Shown here: piece after piece, positions 25,979 through 35,000 of the stretch
Layout of the letters: the number at the start of each line of letters is the position of its first letter
How positions within the stretch are numbered: position 1 is the stretch's first letter
DNA from: Streptomyces sp. NBC_01445
GTDB taxonomy: Bacteria > Actinomycetota > Actinomycetes > Streptomycetales > Streptomycetaceae
DNA length: 64,000 nucleotides
Direction: 5' to 3'
Assembly: GCF_035918235.1 (NCBI RefSeq)
Contig: NZ_CP109485.1
Coordinates: 9,393,001-9,457,000, forward strand
Position numbers and translations under genes: made by a program
Notes under the pieces: generated by a model
What the model saw: the letters and a program-made list of their open reading frames with translations, nothing else
The model's database searches: none
What the model was told of the DNA's origin: nothing

Positions 25979-27343
25979 ATGCCTCGCCCTCTGCGGGTAG
26001 CCGTTGTGGGAGCCGGTCCTGCCGGTATCTACGCCGCTGACGCGCTGCTGAAATCCGCGGTGGCCGAAGACCCCGGTGTGTCCATCGACCTCTTCGAGCG
26101 GATGCCTGCGCCGTTCGGTCTGATCCGGTACGGCGTCGCACCGGACCACCCGCGGATCAAGGGCATCATCACGGCCCTGCACCAGGTCCTCGACAAGCCG
26201 CAGATCCGCCTGTTCGGCAACGTCGACTACCCGGGCGACATCAGCCTCGACGACCTGCGCTCGTTCTACGACGCGGTGATCTTCTCCACGGGCGCGACGG
26301 CCGACCGCGCGCTCGACATACCGGGCATCGACCTCGACGGCTCGTACGGCGCTGCCGACTTCGTCTCCTGGTACGACGGTCACCCGGACGTCCCGCGGAC
26401 CTGGCCGCTCGAGGCGGAGAAGGTCGCGGTCCTGGGTGTCGGCAACGTCGCGCTCGACGTGGCCCGCATCCTGGCCAAGACGGCGGACGAGCTGCTGCCG
26501 ACCGAGATCCCGCCGAACGTCTACGACGGCCTGAAGGCGAACAAGGCGCTGGAGGTCCACGTCTTCGGCCGCCGTGGTCCGGCGCAGGCGAAGTTCAGCC
26601 CGATGGAGCTGCGGGAGCTCGACCACTCCCCGAACATCGAGGTCATCGTCGACCCCGAGGACATCGACTACGACGACGGCTCGATCGCGACCCGGCGCGG
26701 CAACAAGCAGGCCGACATGGTGGCCAAGACGCTCGAGAACTGGGCCATCCGCGACGTCGGCACCCGGCCGCACAAGCTGTTCCTGCACTTCTTCGAGTCC
26801 CCGACCGAGATCCTCGGCGAGAACGGCGAGGTCACCGGCCTGCGCACCGAGCGGACCGCGCTCGACGGCACCGGCAACGTCAAGGGAACCGGCGAGTTCA
26901 AGGACTGGGACGTCAGGTCCGTGTACCGTGCTGTGGGCTACCTGTCCGACGAACTCCCCAAGCTGCCTTGGGACTTGGCTTCGGGCACCGTACCGGACAA
27001 GGGCGGCCGGGTGATCGAGGAGTCCGGCGAGCACCTTCAGTCGACGTACGTCACGGGCTGGATCCGGCGTGGTCCCGTGGGCCTGATCGGCCACACCAAG
27101 GGCGACGCCAACGAGACGGTCGCCAGCCTCCTGGACGACCGCGAGAACGGCCGTCTGAGCACGCCCTCCTCGCCCGACCCGGAGGCCGTGGACGCGTTCC
27201 TCGACGAGCGGAACGTGCGCTACACGACGTGGGACGGGTGGTACCGCCTTGACGCCGCGGAGAAGGCGCTGGGCGAGCCGGAAGGCCGTGAGCGCGTGAA
27301 GATCGTCGAGCGTGAGGACATGCTCAAGGCGAGCGGCGCGTAG
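25979..27343 (+). CDS. fprA: Ferredoxin--NADP+ reductase (FprA/adrenodoxin-reductase type)
   Basis: 454 residues, the usual length. It transfers electrons between NADPH and ferredoxin, and so can feed cytochromes P450. The FAD site is VAVVGAGPAGIYAADALL, followed by the substrate-face motif FGLIRYGVAPDH; the NADPH site is VAVLGVGNVALDVARIL with FGRRGPAQAKFSPMELREL. It ends with the typical DERNVRYTTWDGWYRLD. It is a single gene with an iron-box-like palindrome in its promoter. The P450 gene at 51 kb is a possible but unlinked partner. Confidence 0.95.
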   Translation: MPRPLRVAVVGAGPAGIYAADALLKSAVAEDPGVSIDLFERMPAPFGLIRYGVAPDHPRIKGIITALHQVLDKPQIRLFGNVDYPGDISLDDLRSFYDAVIFSTGATADRALDIPGIDLDGSYGAADFVSWYDGHPDVPRTWPLEAEKVAVLGVGNVALDVARILAKTADELLPTEIPPNVYDGLKANKALEVHVFGRRGPAQAKFSPMELRELDHSPNIEVIVDPEDIDYDDGSIATRRGNKQADMVAKTLENWAIRDVGTRPHKLFLHFFESPTEILGENGEVTGLRTERTALDGTGNVKGTGEFKDWDVRSVYRAVGYLSDELPKLPWDLASGTVPDKGGRVIEESGEHLQSTYVTGWIRRGPVGLIGHTKGDANETVASLLDDRENGRLSTPSSPDPEAVDAFLDERNVRYTTWDGWYRLDAAEKALGEPEGRERVKIVEREDMLKASGA

Positions 27344-27361
27344 CCCCTGGCGGCAGCGGTG

Positions 27362-27378
27362 CCTGCCGTCCTGGCAGG
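27362..27378 (+). terminator. Short hairpin after fprA
   Basis: CCTGCC (27362-27367) pairs with GGCAGG (27373-27378) around a 5-nt loop, 19 bp after the fprA stop codon. Confidence 0.4.
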
Positions 27379-27408
27379 TGGTGGTCAGGAGTAGCTGCTC
27401 CAATGGCG

Positions 27409-27414
27409 TAGGGT
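27409..27414 (+). promoter_or_regulatory. Candidate -10 of the tRNA gene
   Basis: TAGGGT lies 12 bp before the tRNA 5' end, a fitting distance for a short leader. No convincing -35 is seen. Confidence 0.35.
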
Positions 27415-27426
27415 GGTGTCTACCGA

Positions 27427-27500
27427 CGCGGGGTGGAGCAGCTCGGTAGCTCGCTGGGCTCATAACCCAGAGGTCGCAGGTTCAAATCCTGTCCCCGCTA
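27427..27500 (+). tRNA. Initiator tRNA-fMet (CAT)
   Basis: A complete cloverleaf of 74 nt without encoded CCA. The acceptor stem is CGCGGGG with CCCCGCT, leaving the unpaired C1-T72 typical of actinobacterial initiator tRNA. The anticodon arm CTGGGCTCATAACCCAG has the three G-C pairs of initiators. The T arm GCAGGTTCAAATCCTGT is standard. Confidence 0.96.
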
Positions 27501-27506
27501 CTGCCG

Positions 27507-27541
27507 ACCAGGGCCCGGATCCAATGGATCCGGGCCCTGGT
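27507..27541 (+). terminator. Terminator of the initiator tRNA gene
   Basis: A perfect 16-bp stem (ACCAGGGCCCGGATCC and its complement) with a 3-nt AAT loop starts 7 bp after the tRNA. Confidence 0.9.
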
Positions 27542-27584
27542 TCGTATCTGCGGCTCCTTGCGGCGCCGCCGCGGCGAGCGGGGG

Positions 27585-28061
27585 TCAGGGGTTCGAGGGC
27601 GCCGCCGCCGGGACGGGCTCCCCGATGATGCGGCTCGCCAGTTCGGCGGCCAGTTCGGGGACGCTGAGGCGCAGTTCGGCCTCCGCCGCGGCCCGTTCGG
27701 CCTCGATCACGGCCTGGCCGTCGGCGAGGAGCGCCTCGCGTTCGCGCAGTCCGTCCTCGCGGGCGGCGGCTATCAGCGCCGCACCCTCCTCGCGCGCCGC
27801 CTGCGTGACCCTGGCGGCGTCGCGACGGGCCTCGGCGAGCAGGGCCTGGGCGCCGACGTGCTCGGCGGAGGCTTCCGCATGGATCGCCTCGGCGCGCTCG
27901 AGGGCGCCTTCCGTACGGTCGGCGCGCTCGGCCAGCACCTGGTTGATGCGGGGAAGGAAGCGCTTGAACCAGAGGAAGACGACGGCGAAGAGGACGAGGG
28001 CCACTGCTAGGACTTCGATTTTTGCGTTGAGTGGTCCAAATTTCATCGGCAGAAGGTACAT
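27585..28061 (-). CDS. Orphan ATP-synthase subunit b-like protein
   Basis: 158 residues. One N-terminal membrane helix (IEVLAVALVLFAVVFLWF) is followed by a long Ala/Glu/Arg-rich coiled coil (about 40-140), the architecture of the F0 b subunit that forms the stator stalk. No other atp gene is near, so this is a second copy outside the main operon. It may be a paralogue with altered function or a b' subunit. The start is placed at 28061; an internal ATG at 28046 is possible. It lies downstream of the tRNA terminator on the opposite strand. Confidence 0.7.
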   Translation of the reverse strand: MYLLPMKFGPLNAKIEVLAVALVLFAVVFLWFKRFLPRINQVLAERADRTEGALERAEAIHAEASAEHVGAQALLAEARRDAARVTQAAREEGAALIAAAREDGLREREALLADGQAVIEAERAAAEAELRLSVPELAAELASRIIGEPVPAAAPSNP

Positions 28062-28174
28062 GTCCCCTGCCTACCTGCTCATGCGTGCCGGCCCAACGCT
28101 CATTTGCGTCAGATTTGGCGGGATGCCGTCTCTGGGACTCCGTGCGACACCGAATCGATGGCGTACCCGGTTCG

Positions 28175-30220
28175 TCAGCCGTGCCCGGTGCCGCGCGAAC
28201 GGTCCGCTCCGGCCCGCGGACGCTGTGGTTCGCCCCGGCGCACGGAGCCGGGCGCCCGACGGGCCGGATGGTTGGCGTGCGCGGACGAGGTGAGCTGCCA
28301 GGGCACGCTCGTCACCATCACCCCGGGCGTGAACAGAAGGCGGCTTTTGAGCCAGAGCGCGGACTGATTGTGGAGCAGGTTCTCCCACCAGTGGCCGACC
28401 ACGTACTCGGGGATGAAGACGGCGACGATGTCGCGAGGGCTGTCCCGGCGGATGGCGCGCACGTACTCGACGACGGGCCGCGTCACCTCGCGGTACGGGG
28501 AGTCGATGACCTTCAGCGGTACGTCGATGTCGTACTCGTCCCAGCTCTCGCGCAGGGCGGCGACTTCGTCGCGGTCGACCGACACGGTCAACGCCTCCAA
28601 CTGGTCGGGGTGGGAGGCTCGCGCGTAGGCCAGGGCGCGCATCGTGGGTTTGTGCAGCCTGGAGACCAGGACGATCGCCAACACCCTTGAGGGGGAGGCG
28701 AGTTCTGCGTGCGGGTCCTCGACGGCCAGCTCGGCCGACGTCGCGTCGTAGTGACGGCGGATGCCGCGCATCATCAGCCACAGCACCGTAGCGGCGAGTA
28801 CGGCCAGCCAGGCGCCCTCGGTGAACTTCGTGACGAGCACGATCACCAGGACGAGGCCGGTGACGCACGCGCCGACGGCGTTGATGGCCCGGGTCGAATG
28901 GTGGCGGCGGCGCACCACGGGGTCGTGCTCGGTGGCCAGCTCCTGGTTCCAGTGCCGGACCATGCCCAGCTGGGAAAGGGTGAACGAGGTGAACACACCC
29001 AGGATGTAGAGGTGGATGAGGCTGGTGACGCTGGCCTTGAAGCCCCAGAGCAGCGCTGCGGCGACGACGGCCAGCGCGAGGATGCCGTTGGAGAAGGCCA
29101 GCCGATCGCCCCGGTTGTGCAACTGGTGCGGCAGGTAACGGTCCTTGGCGAGGATCGAGGCCAGCATCGGGAAGCCGTTGAACGCGGTGTTCGCGGCCAG
29201 GATCAGGACCAGAGCGGTGGCGGCCTGGATGAAGAAGAAGCCGACGCTGTGCTCACCGCCGAACACGGCTGCCGCCACCTGCGCGATGACCGTGCGCTGC
29301 GTGTAGCTCCCGCAGTCCCCGTCGAGTCCCGTCAGCCGGCATGCGTCGTCCGTGACGTGCACCTTGGAGATCAGCGCGAGCGTCGTGACACCGACGAACA
29401 TGGCGATGGCGATGCCCCCCATGGCCACCAACGTGGCGGCGGCGTTCTTCGACTTGGGTTTGCGGAAGGCCGGTACGCCGTTGGAGATCGCCTCCACACC
29501 GGTCAGTGCCGTACACCCCGAGGAGAAGGCGCGCAGGACGAGCATCACCAGGGCCAGGCCCGCGAGATGTGCGTCGGACTTCTGGGGAGCGATGCCGTAC
29601 GCGGCGGTCTCGGCGACCGGCGCGTCCCCCAGGGCGTACCGGATCAGCCCGGTGATCACCATGATCAGTACGCCGCCGATGAAGAGGTACGTGGGTGCGG
29701 CGAAGGCGTGGCCGGACTCGCGGACGCCGCGCAGATTCATCGCGGTGAGAAGGGCGACGAAGCCGACGGCCAGCAGGACGCGGTAGTCGTTCAGCGCCGG
29801 GAGCGCCGAGATGATGTTGTCCACGCCGGAGGCGACGGACACCGCCACCGTCATCACGTAGTCGACGAGCAGCGAGGCGGCGACCACAAGGCCGGCCGAC
29901 GGCCCGAGGTTGGTGGACGCGACCTCGTAGGAGCCGCCGCCGCTCGGATACGCGTACACGACCTGGCGGTACGAGAGCACGACCACCGTCATCAGCGCCA
30001 CCACCGCCCCGGCGATCCAAGGCGTGAAATGCAGATAGGCGAGTCCGCCCAGGGTGAGGACGAGCAGGATCTCCTGGGTCGCGTACGCCACCGACGAGAG
30101 CGGGTCGGAGGCGAAGATCGGCAGGGCGAGGCGCTTGGGGAGCAGAGTCCCGCCCAGCTCCTCGCTGCGCATGGCGCGGCCGATCACCAGGCGTTTGACC
30201 AGAGCGGGCACGTTGAACAC
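28175..30220 (-). CDS. APC-superfamily permease, KimA-like
   Basis: 681 residues with about 12 membrane helices and a roughly 150-residue cytoplasmic C-terminal domain (VSRLHKPTMRALAYARASHP onward). SDPLSSVAYATQEILLVLTL and SYRQVVYAYPSGGGSYEVAS match the KimA/YdaO group, whose best-studied member is a high-affinity potassium importer controlled by c-di-AMP. Amino-acid transport is the alternative. I chose the GTG at 30220 (VFNVPALVKRLV); no ribosome site is visible and TACGCT lies 6 nt upstream, so the mRNA may be leaderless. I looked for, and did not recognise, a c-di-AMP riboswitch upstream; that space is taken by a broken regulator. Confidence 0.8.
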   Translation of the reverse strand: MFNVPALVKRLVIGRAMRSEELGGTLLPKRLALPIFASDPLSSVAYATQEILLVLTLGGLAYLHFTPWIAGAVVALMTVVVLSYRQVVYAYPSGGGSYEVASTNLGPSAGLVVAASLLVDYVMTVAVSVASGVDNIISALPALNDYRVLLAVGFVALLTAMNLRGVRESGHAFAAPTYLFIGGVLIMVITGLIRYALGDAPVAETAAYGIAPQKSDAHLAGLALVMLVLRAFSSGCTALTGVEAISNGVPAFRKPKSKNAAATLVAMGGIAIAMFVGVTTLALISKVHVTDDACRLTGLDGDCGSYTQRTVIAQVAAAVFGGEHSVGFFFIQAATALVLILAANTAFNGFPMLASILAKDRYLPHQLHNRGDRLAFSNGILALAVVAAALLWGFKASVTSLIHLYILGVFTSFTLSQLGMVRHWNQELATEHDPVVRRRHHSTRAINAVGACVTGLVLVIVLVTKFTEGAWLAVLAATVLWLMMRGIRRHYDATSAELAVEDPHAELASPSRVLAIVLVSRLHKPTMRALAYARASHPDQLEALTVSVDRDEVAALRESWDEYDIDVPLKVIDSPYREVTRPVVEYVRAIRRDSPRDIVAVFIPEYVVGHWWENLLHNQSALWLKSRLLFTPGVMVTSVPWQLTSSAHANHPARRAPGSVRRGEPQRPRAGADRSRGTGHG

Positions 30221-30309
30221 TGCGTGAGCGTATGGCGGACCGTGCCGCCGTTCGAGCCTGCGGACGTGTCGGCGGGCCGGGGTACACAAATGGTCCTACG
30301 GTCCGGGGG

Positions 30310-30485
30310 AGACCAGCCGGTCTCTTGGGCGTGGGTCTTCACCGTCGCCTCGCTGAGCGTCAGCACTTCGCGCTCGCGCGGTCTGAGGACGGCAAGGTCG
30401 CGGTGGACGGCGGGGGTTGAGGGGGAGGAATCCTCCGGCGGCGAGCGCCGCGTAGCCGTAGGGGCCGAGGTCGACGGTCCTCCTG
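30310..30485 (-). pseudogene. Remnant of a NarL/FixJ-type response regulator
   Basis: Reading the minus strand, TVDLGPYGYAALAAGGFL (about 30429-30482) is the end of a receiver domain, compared with the usual TFDLDEYVYAALRAGASGFL. In a different frame, LRPREREVLTL (about 30355-30390) is joined directly to SEATVKTH (about 30331-30354), losing the middle of the LuxR-type HTH. The pieces are too short and out of frame to work. The remnant occupies the 350-bp space between the KimA-like and ATPase genes; the rest of that space shows nothing else. Confidence 0.65.
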
Positions 30486-30570
30486 CACATCCGCGAGCGG
30501 CGCCGCGGCGCGCCTGACCATCGCCAAGGTGCCGCACGACGAGTGGTTCGCCACGGGCGGCAAGGCGCTG

Positions 30571-32616
30571 TCAGGGGCTGGCGTGCCCCTGGAGCGCGTG
30601 TGCGAGGCCGTGCTCGGCGTCGTCGGTCAGGGCGCGGTGGTACGCGGTGTCGTACGCGCTGTCGCCGGCCGCCTTGCGGGCCTGCTGCTCCCACTGGTCG
30701 CGGATCTCGGACAGCTCCGGGGTGCCGCGATTCGGGTGGCCGAGCATGCGCCAGTAGGCGTGGCCTGTGCCGGAGGTGCGGGCGGCTTCGACTCCGTTGC
30801 CCTGGGCCGCGTTCGCGCCGGTGAGCAGGTCGAGGCCGAGGGCGATCCCGAGGTTGTCGTTGAGGTTGTGCTTGCTGGTGAGCATGGCTCGGGCGTGGAT
30901 CTCGGCCTCGTGCGGGCGGCCCTGGAGGAGGTTGATGAAGGCGAGTTGGTGGTCCGCGTAGGACCGCGCCCAGTGTTCGCCGTACTCGTGGCTGAGCCGG
31001 CGCAGGCTGGTGGCCTTCTCGTGCGCCTCGTCGAGCCGGCCGAGCGCGGAGAGGGCGAAGGCCCTGATCACCAGGCAGCAGAGCTGCGGGGCGCCGGTCG
31101 GCGGGGTGCTGGCGTGGGTGTTCAGGGCGTGCTCACTCACGTCGTACGCGTCCTGCGGGTGCCCCGTCATGAGATGCGTGAGGCCGAGGGTGTGGGCGGC
31201 GAAGAGTACGGACTCAGGCGTGTCGTCCTCCTGCGCGGCGAGGGCGCACCGCTCGCCGACCCGCAGGGCGGTCTGGTGGTCGCCCTGCAGGGTGAGGGTG
31301 ATGCCGAGCGCCCACAGGGCGCGGGTGCGGGACGGACCCCGGGGCGTGTCCAGCCTCAGGGCGCGTTCCAGATAGTCACGCGACTCGTGCAGGTGTCCGC
31401 AGCAGGGCCAGAACAGGCCCGTGCGCCCCGCCATTTCGACGGCCGTGTCGGCGTTCGTGGTGAACAGGTGGTCGAGCGCGGCGCGTACGTCGGCGTGACT
31501 GTCGGAGATCCGGGTGTACCAGGCGACCTGCCGGTCACTGAGCCAGCCGGCCTCGGCCTGCTCGACGATCCCGGCGAAATGCGCGGCGTGGCGCCCGGCC
31601 AGGGTGCGCTGCTCGCCGAGTTCGTCGAGCCACAGGGCGCCGTACTCGCGCACCGTGTCGAGCATCCGGAACCGGGTGCCGTCCCGTTGCAGGACCGACT
31701 GGTCGGCGAGCCGTTCAAGGATCTTGGGGATCTCGTCCGTGCCGAGGGGCCCGCCGGCGCAGACGGACCGGGCGTCCGCCTCGTCGACGGGGCCGTGGAA
31801 GACGGAGAGCCTGGCCCACACGAGGCGTTCGAGAGGGGCGCACAGCTCGTGGCTCCAGCCGATCGCGGTGCGCAGGGCGCGGTGGCGCTTGGGCCAGATC
31901 GTGTCGTCGACGAGGGTGTCCAGGCGTGAGGTCAGCCGCCCGGCGATCTCGTCGAGACTGTTCTCGCGCAGCCGCGCGCAGGCCAGCTCGACGGCCAGGG
32001 GGATGCCTTCGAGGCGGCGGCAGATACGGGCGATCGTCTCGGCGGCGCCGGGGGAGTCGAGCGGGACGTCGGGCGCGGCCGTGGCGCACCGATCGCGGAA
32101 CAGGAGCTCCGCCTCGTCGCAGCCGCCCTCGTCGTCGCCCGTGGAGAGGGGGGCCACCTCGATGCAGTGCTCTTCCCGGACGGCGAGAGGCTTCCTGCTC
32201 GTGGCGAGGACAGTCAGGTTCGGGGCGGCGGTGAGGAGTTCGGTCACCAGCTCCCAGCAGGCGTCGAGGACGCGCTCGCAGCAGTCGAGGACGAGGAGGA
32301 CGCGCCGCCCGGCCAGCCATTCGCTCAGCGCGTCGATGGGTGCGCGCGGATTGTGGTCCAGGAGACCGACGGCGTCGCAGACCGTGGCGGTGAACAGACG
32401 GTCGTCGTAGAGATGGGAGACGTCGGCCCACCAGGCCCCGTCCGCGTACGCGCCCCGTACCTCCTCGGCGGCGCGCAGCGCGAGGCGGCTCTTTCCGACA
32501 CCGCCGCTGCCGGTGAGGGTGACCAGCCGGTGTTCTTTCAATGCCCGTCCGACAGCGGCCAGTTCGCTGTCGCGGCCGACGAAACTGGTCGTCATGACGG
32601 GAAGGTTGCCTACCAC
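30571..32616 (-). CDS. AfsR/LuxR-type regulatory ATPase lacking a DNA-binding domain
   Basis: 681 residues. The N-terminal NTPase has a P-loop (LTGSGGVGKSRLAL), a Walker B-like strand VLLVLDCCERV and a sensor ATSRKPL, as in the ATPases of Streptomyces AfsR/MalT-like regulators; a winged-helix and TPR-like C-terminal half follow. Relatives usually end in a LuxR or start in a SARP helix-turn-helix; neither is present here, and the protein stops at LAHALQGHASP. The GTG at 32616 is preceded by GGGAGG 8 nt upstream. It may act on a partner protein, or be a regulator that has lost its DNA-binding end. Confidence 0.8.
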   Translation of the reverse strand: MVGNLPVMTTSFVGRDSELAAVGRALKEHRLVTLTGSGGVGKSRLALRAAEEVRGAYADGAWWADVSHLYDDRLFTATVCDAVGLLDHNPRAPIDALSEWLAGRRVLLVLDCCERVLDACWELVTELLTAAPNLTVLATSRKPLAVREEHCIEVAPLSTGDDEGGCDEAELLFRDRCATAAPDVPLDSPGAAETIARICRRLEGIPLAVELACARLRENSLDEIAGRLTSRLDTLVDDTIWPKRHRALRTAIGWSHELCAPLERLVWARLSVFHGPVDEADARSVCAGGPLGTDEIPKILERLADQSVLQRDGTRFRMLDTVREYGALWLDELGEQRTLAGRHAAHFAGIVEQAEAGWLSDRQVAWYTRISDSHADVRAALDHLFTTNADTAVEMAGRTGLFWPCCGHLHESRDYLERALRLDTPRGPSRTRALWALGITLTLQGDHQTALRVGERCALAAQEDDTPESVLFAAHTLGLTHLMTGHPQDAYDVSEHALNTHASTPPTGAPQLCCLVIRAFALSALGRLDEAHEKATSLRRLSHEYGEHWARSYADHQLAFINLLQGRPHEAEIHARAMLTSKHNLNDNLGIALGLDLLTGANAAQGNGVEAARTSGTGHAYWRMLGHPNRGTPELSEIRDQWEQQARKAAGDSAYDTAYHRALTDDAEHGLAHALQGHASP

Positions 32617-32741
32617 GCGCCCATCCTCCCGTGCGGCTGCTCCCGGCCGTACCCCCTCGCGAGAAACGGTCAAGAACGATCAGTTTCAGTCGCTGACCGG
32701 TCGGCCGGAGCCCGGGCCGGGCCCCGGGCCTGTGGGGCCGC

Positions 32742-32757
32742 GCCTGGCGCTCCAGGC
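32742..32757. terminator. Small hairpin after the phospholipase gene
   Basis: GCCTGG and CCAGGC pair around CGCT, 30 bp after the phospholipase stop. A second GC-rich dyad (GCCCGGG...CCCGGGC) lies at 32710-32729. Confidence 0.4.
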
Positions 32758-32786
32758 CGACCGGTCGCCGCGGGCGCGGCCGGGGA

Positions 32787-34799
32787 TCAGCCGCTGACGG
32801 ACGCCGAGCCGGTCTCGATGTGGCCTGTGTAGCGGCGGGACCACGTCGTGTCCGTGCTGGACGTGATCGTGAAGTCGTACCAGCCCTTCTGGTTCGCCAC
32901 GGCGTTGAAGAAGTCCTCCGTCGAGCCACCGGCGGGGACCGTGTAGTTCCACGGGCCGTCCGAGCGGTAGTTGTTCGACGTGATGGTGAACTGTGCCGAC
33001 GCGGAGCCCGAGTTGGTCATCTTGAACCAGATGGCCGTCTTGCCGGTGCCGGACTCGACGGCGTACCGGGCGGCGACCTCGATCGCCTTGCCCGCCTTCG
33101 TGGCGTCGCCCTTGAAGCGGCGCAGGAAGCGGTTCGGCCCGGCCATCGTGATGTCGTACGCGCCCGACCCGGAGCCCGCGCCGATGTTGAAGAAGTCCGT
33201 GGCCGTGCCGCCCGCGTCGACCGTGTACTGCCACGGCGTCGTGTCGCGGTAGGCGTTCGGGTGGATGGAGAGGTGGGCGGCGCTGCGTGCCGGGGAGCCC
33301 TGGTTCGCCATGGAGAACCAGGCGAGGATCTTGCCGCCGGCGCCGAACTCGAAGTGGTTGAGGTTTCCGTTCGGCTGGTAGGGCAGGGCGCGCGCGGGGC
33401 GGGTGCCGGCCTCCTGCGTGGGCAGGGCGTTCGTCTGCGGCGCGGGGTTGGGCAGCGGGCCACAGGTGTTGTACCCGATGACCTTGGTGGCGGGCAGGCC
33501 GGACGGCATGCCGTACACGGGACTGGCGAAGTCGAACACACCGGTCAGGTCACCGGTGACCTTGCGGCGCCACGCGCTGATGTTGGGGCAGGTCGCCGGG
33601 GTGCCGAGGGCGGTCGTCCAGGTCTCCATGAACCGCAGCACGGAGGTGTGGTCGAAAACCTCCGACGAGACCCAACCACCCCTGGTCCAGGGAGACATGA
33701 CCACCATCGGCACGCGGAAGCCGAGACCGAAGGGGGTTCCGTCGAGGAACTCGCCGGCCGTACCGGCGGGCGGCGACGGCGGCGGTACGTGGTCGAAGAA
33801 GCCGTCGTTCTCGTCGTAGTTGAGGAAGAGGACGGTCGAGTCGAAGACCTCGGGGGAGGCCGCCAGGGCGCGGTAGACCAGGTCCACGAAGTGGGCTCCG
33901 TCGCCGGGCGGGGCATACGGGTGCTCGGAGAACGCCTGGTTGGCGACGACCCAGGAGACCTGGGGAAGCTTGCCGGCCAGCGCGTCCGCCTTGATCGCGG
34001 CGGCGATGTCGTCGGGCGTGGAACCGGTCACGGCCGGGACGGAGCCCATGCCGCGGTCGTGCAGTGGGTCGCCAGGCTTGGCGGCGGCGAACTTCGAGAA
34101 GTACGCGAGACCGTTGTCGCCGTAGTTGTCATTGGCATTCTGGTAGACTTTCCAGCTCACGCCGGCCCGCTGGAGGGCCTCGGCGTACGTCTCCCAGCTC
34201 AGCCCCGACTCGTCGCCGCCGTCGTGGCTGGAGTCGTCGACCTTGCCGCTCCACAGGTAGGTGCGGTTGGGCCCGGTGGCGCTGAGAGTGGAGCTGAAGT
34301 AGGCGTCACAGACGGTGTAGTTGTCGGCCAGCGCGTAGTGGAACGGTATGTCGTCGCGGTCCAGGTAGCCGAGGCTGCGGACGTTGCCGACACCGGCGAC
34401 CCAATGGTCGAGCCGGCCCTTGTTCCACGCGGAGTGCTGCGAGGACCAGCTGTGCGGCAGGTCGCCGTTGCACTGGGCGAGCGTCTCGCCGTCCACGCCG
34501 CCCGCGGCCGGGGTGGAGCTGAGTTTCCACGGGTACTGGCGGCCCAGCCCGCTCGGCTGGTTGAACACGGGCTGCCCGCCGGAGAGCGTGATGCCGCTGC
34601 GGTCGCCGAACCCGCGGACGCCCTTGAGGCGGCCGAAGTAGTGGTCGAAGCTGCGGTTCTCCTGCATGAGGATCACCACGTGCTTGACGTCCTTGACGGT
34701 GCCCGTGGCGGCTGCGTCCGCTCTGGTGGCGGGCAGCGCGGCGCCGGCCGCGATCCCGGCGCCCAGTGCGACAAAGCCTCTGCGGCTGATCGGTGTCAT
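32787..34799 (-). CDS. Secreted phospholipase C (phosphocholine-specific type)
   Basis: 670 residues with a Tat signal (SRRGFVALGAGIAAGAALP, cleaved near ADAAA). The phosphoesterase core begins VVILMQENRSFDHYFGRLKG, with HNSW-like metal and substrate residues further on (LPHSWSSQHSAWNKG). Two C-terminal beta domains of the DUF756 type (about 475-570 and 580-665, each with GAYDITMAGPNRFLRR or GWYDFTITSSTDTTWSRR) complete the usual layout. It cleaves phospholipid headgroups outside the cell; in Streptomyces such genes commonly respond to phosphate starvation. The ATG at 34799 has AAGGG upstream. The TnpB element inserted about 100 bp upstream. Confidence 0.93.
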   Translation of the reverse strand: MTPISRRGFVALGAGIAAGAALPATRADAAATGTVKDVKHVVILMQENRSFDHYFGRLKGVRGFGDRSGITLSGGQPVFNQPSGLGRQYPWKLSSTPAAGGVDGETLAQCNGDLPHSWSSQHSAWNKGRLDHWVAGVGNVRSLGYLDRDDIPFHYALADNYTVCDAYFSSTLSATGPNRTYLWSGKVDDSSHDGGDESGLSWETYAEALQRAGVSWKVYQNANDNYGDNGLAYFSKFAAAKPGDPLHDRGMGSVPAVTGSTPDDIAAAIKADALAGKLPQVSWVVANQAFSEHPYAPPGDGAHFVDLVYRALAASPEVFDSTVLFLNYDENDGFFDHVPPPSPPAGTAGEFLDGTPFGLGFRVPMVVMSPWTRGGWVSSEVFDHTSVLRFMETWTTALGTPATCPNISAWRRKVTGDLTGVFDFASPVYGMPSGLPATKVIGYNTCGPLPNPAPQTNALPTQEAGTRPARALPYQPNGNLNHFEFGAGGKILAWFSMANQGSPARSAAHLSIHPNAYRDTTPWQYTVDAGGTATDFFNIGAGSGSGAYDITMAGPNRFLRRFKGDATKAGKAIEVAARYAVESGTGKTAIWFKMTNSGSASAQFTITSNNYRSDGPWNYTVPAGGSTEDFFNAVANQKGWYDFTITSSTDTTWSRRYTGHIETGSASVSG

Positions 34800-34895
34800 C
34801 GGTTCACCCTTGTCTCACGCGTACGTCCGAACACAACGGGCGCAAGAGTGCCGACATTTAATGGTCTGGGGCTAGACCTCTACATGGTCGAGTTT

Positions 34896-35000
34896 TTGAA
34901 ACCTCCCCCAGCTAAGGGGGATTCCTAGCTCACGTCGCCTGATCCCCGGCGGGGATACAGGTCTTACACGATCAGCACTAGCCGGGACAGAGACCAGCCC
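34896..35000 (-). ncRNA. Candidate omega (reRNA) guide scaffold at the tnpB 3' end
   Basis: The DNA after the tnpB stop codon can form two hairpins: ATCCCC-GCC-GGGGAT (34942-34956) and CCCCC-(6 nt)-GGGGG (34905-34920), ending at TTTCAA. TnpB proteins use an RNA from this end, whose 3' tail beyond the element border is the guide. Here the guide would be read from the sequence below 34896, next to the phospholipase promoter. Inference from family knowledge. Confidence 0.5.

Noticed and set aside
27427..27541. tRNA-Met as an integration (att) site of a mobile element
   Set aside because: No integrase, no second copy of the tRNA 3' end and no change in gene character nearby; the repeat after the tRNA is a terminator.
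30221..30570. A c-di-AMP (ydaO) riboswitch before the KimA-like gene
   Set aside because: No recognisable conserved core; the region instead matches pieces of a response regulator.
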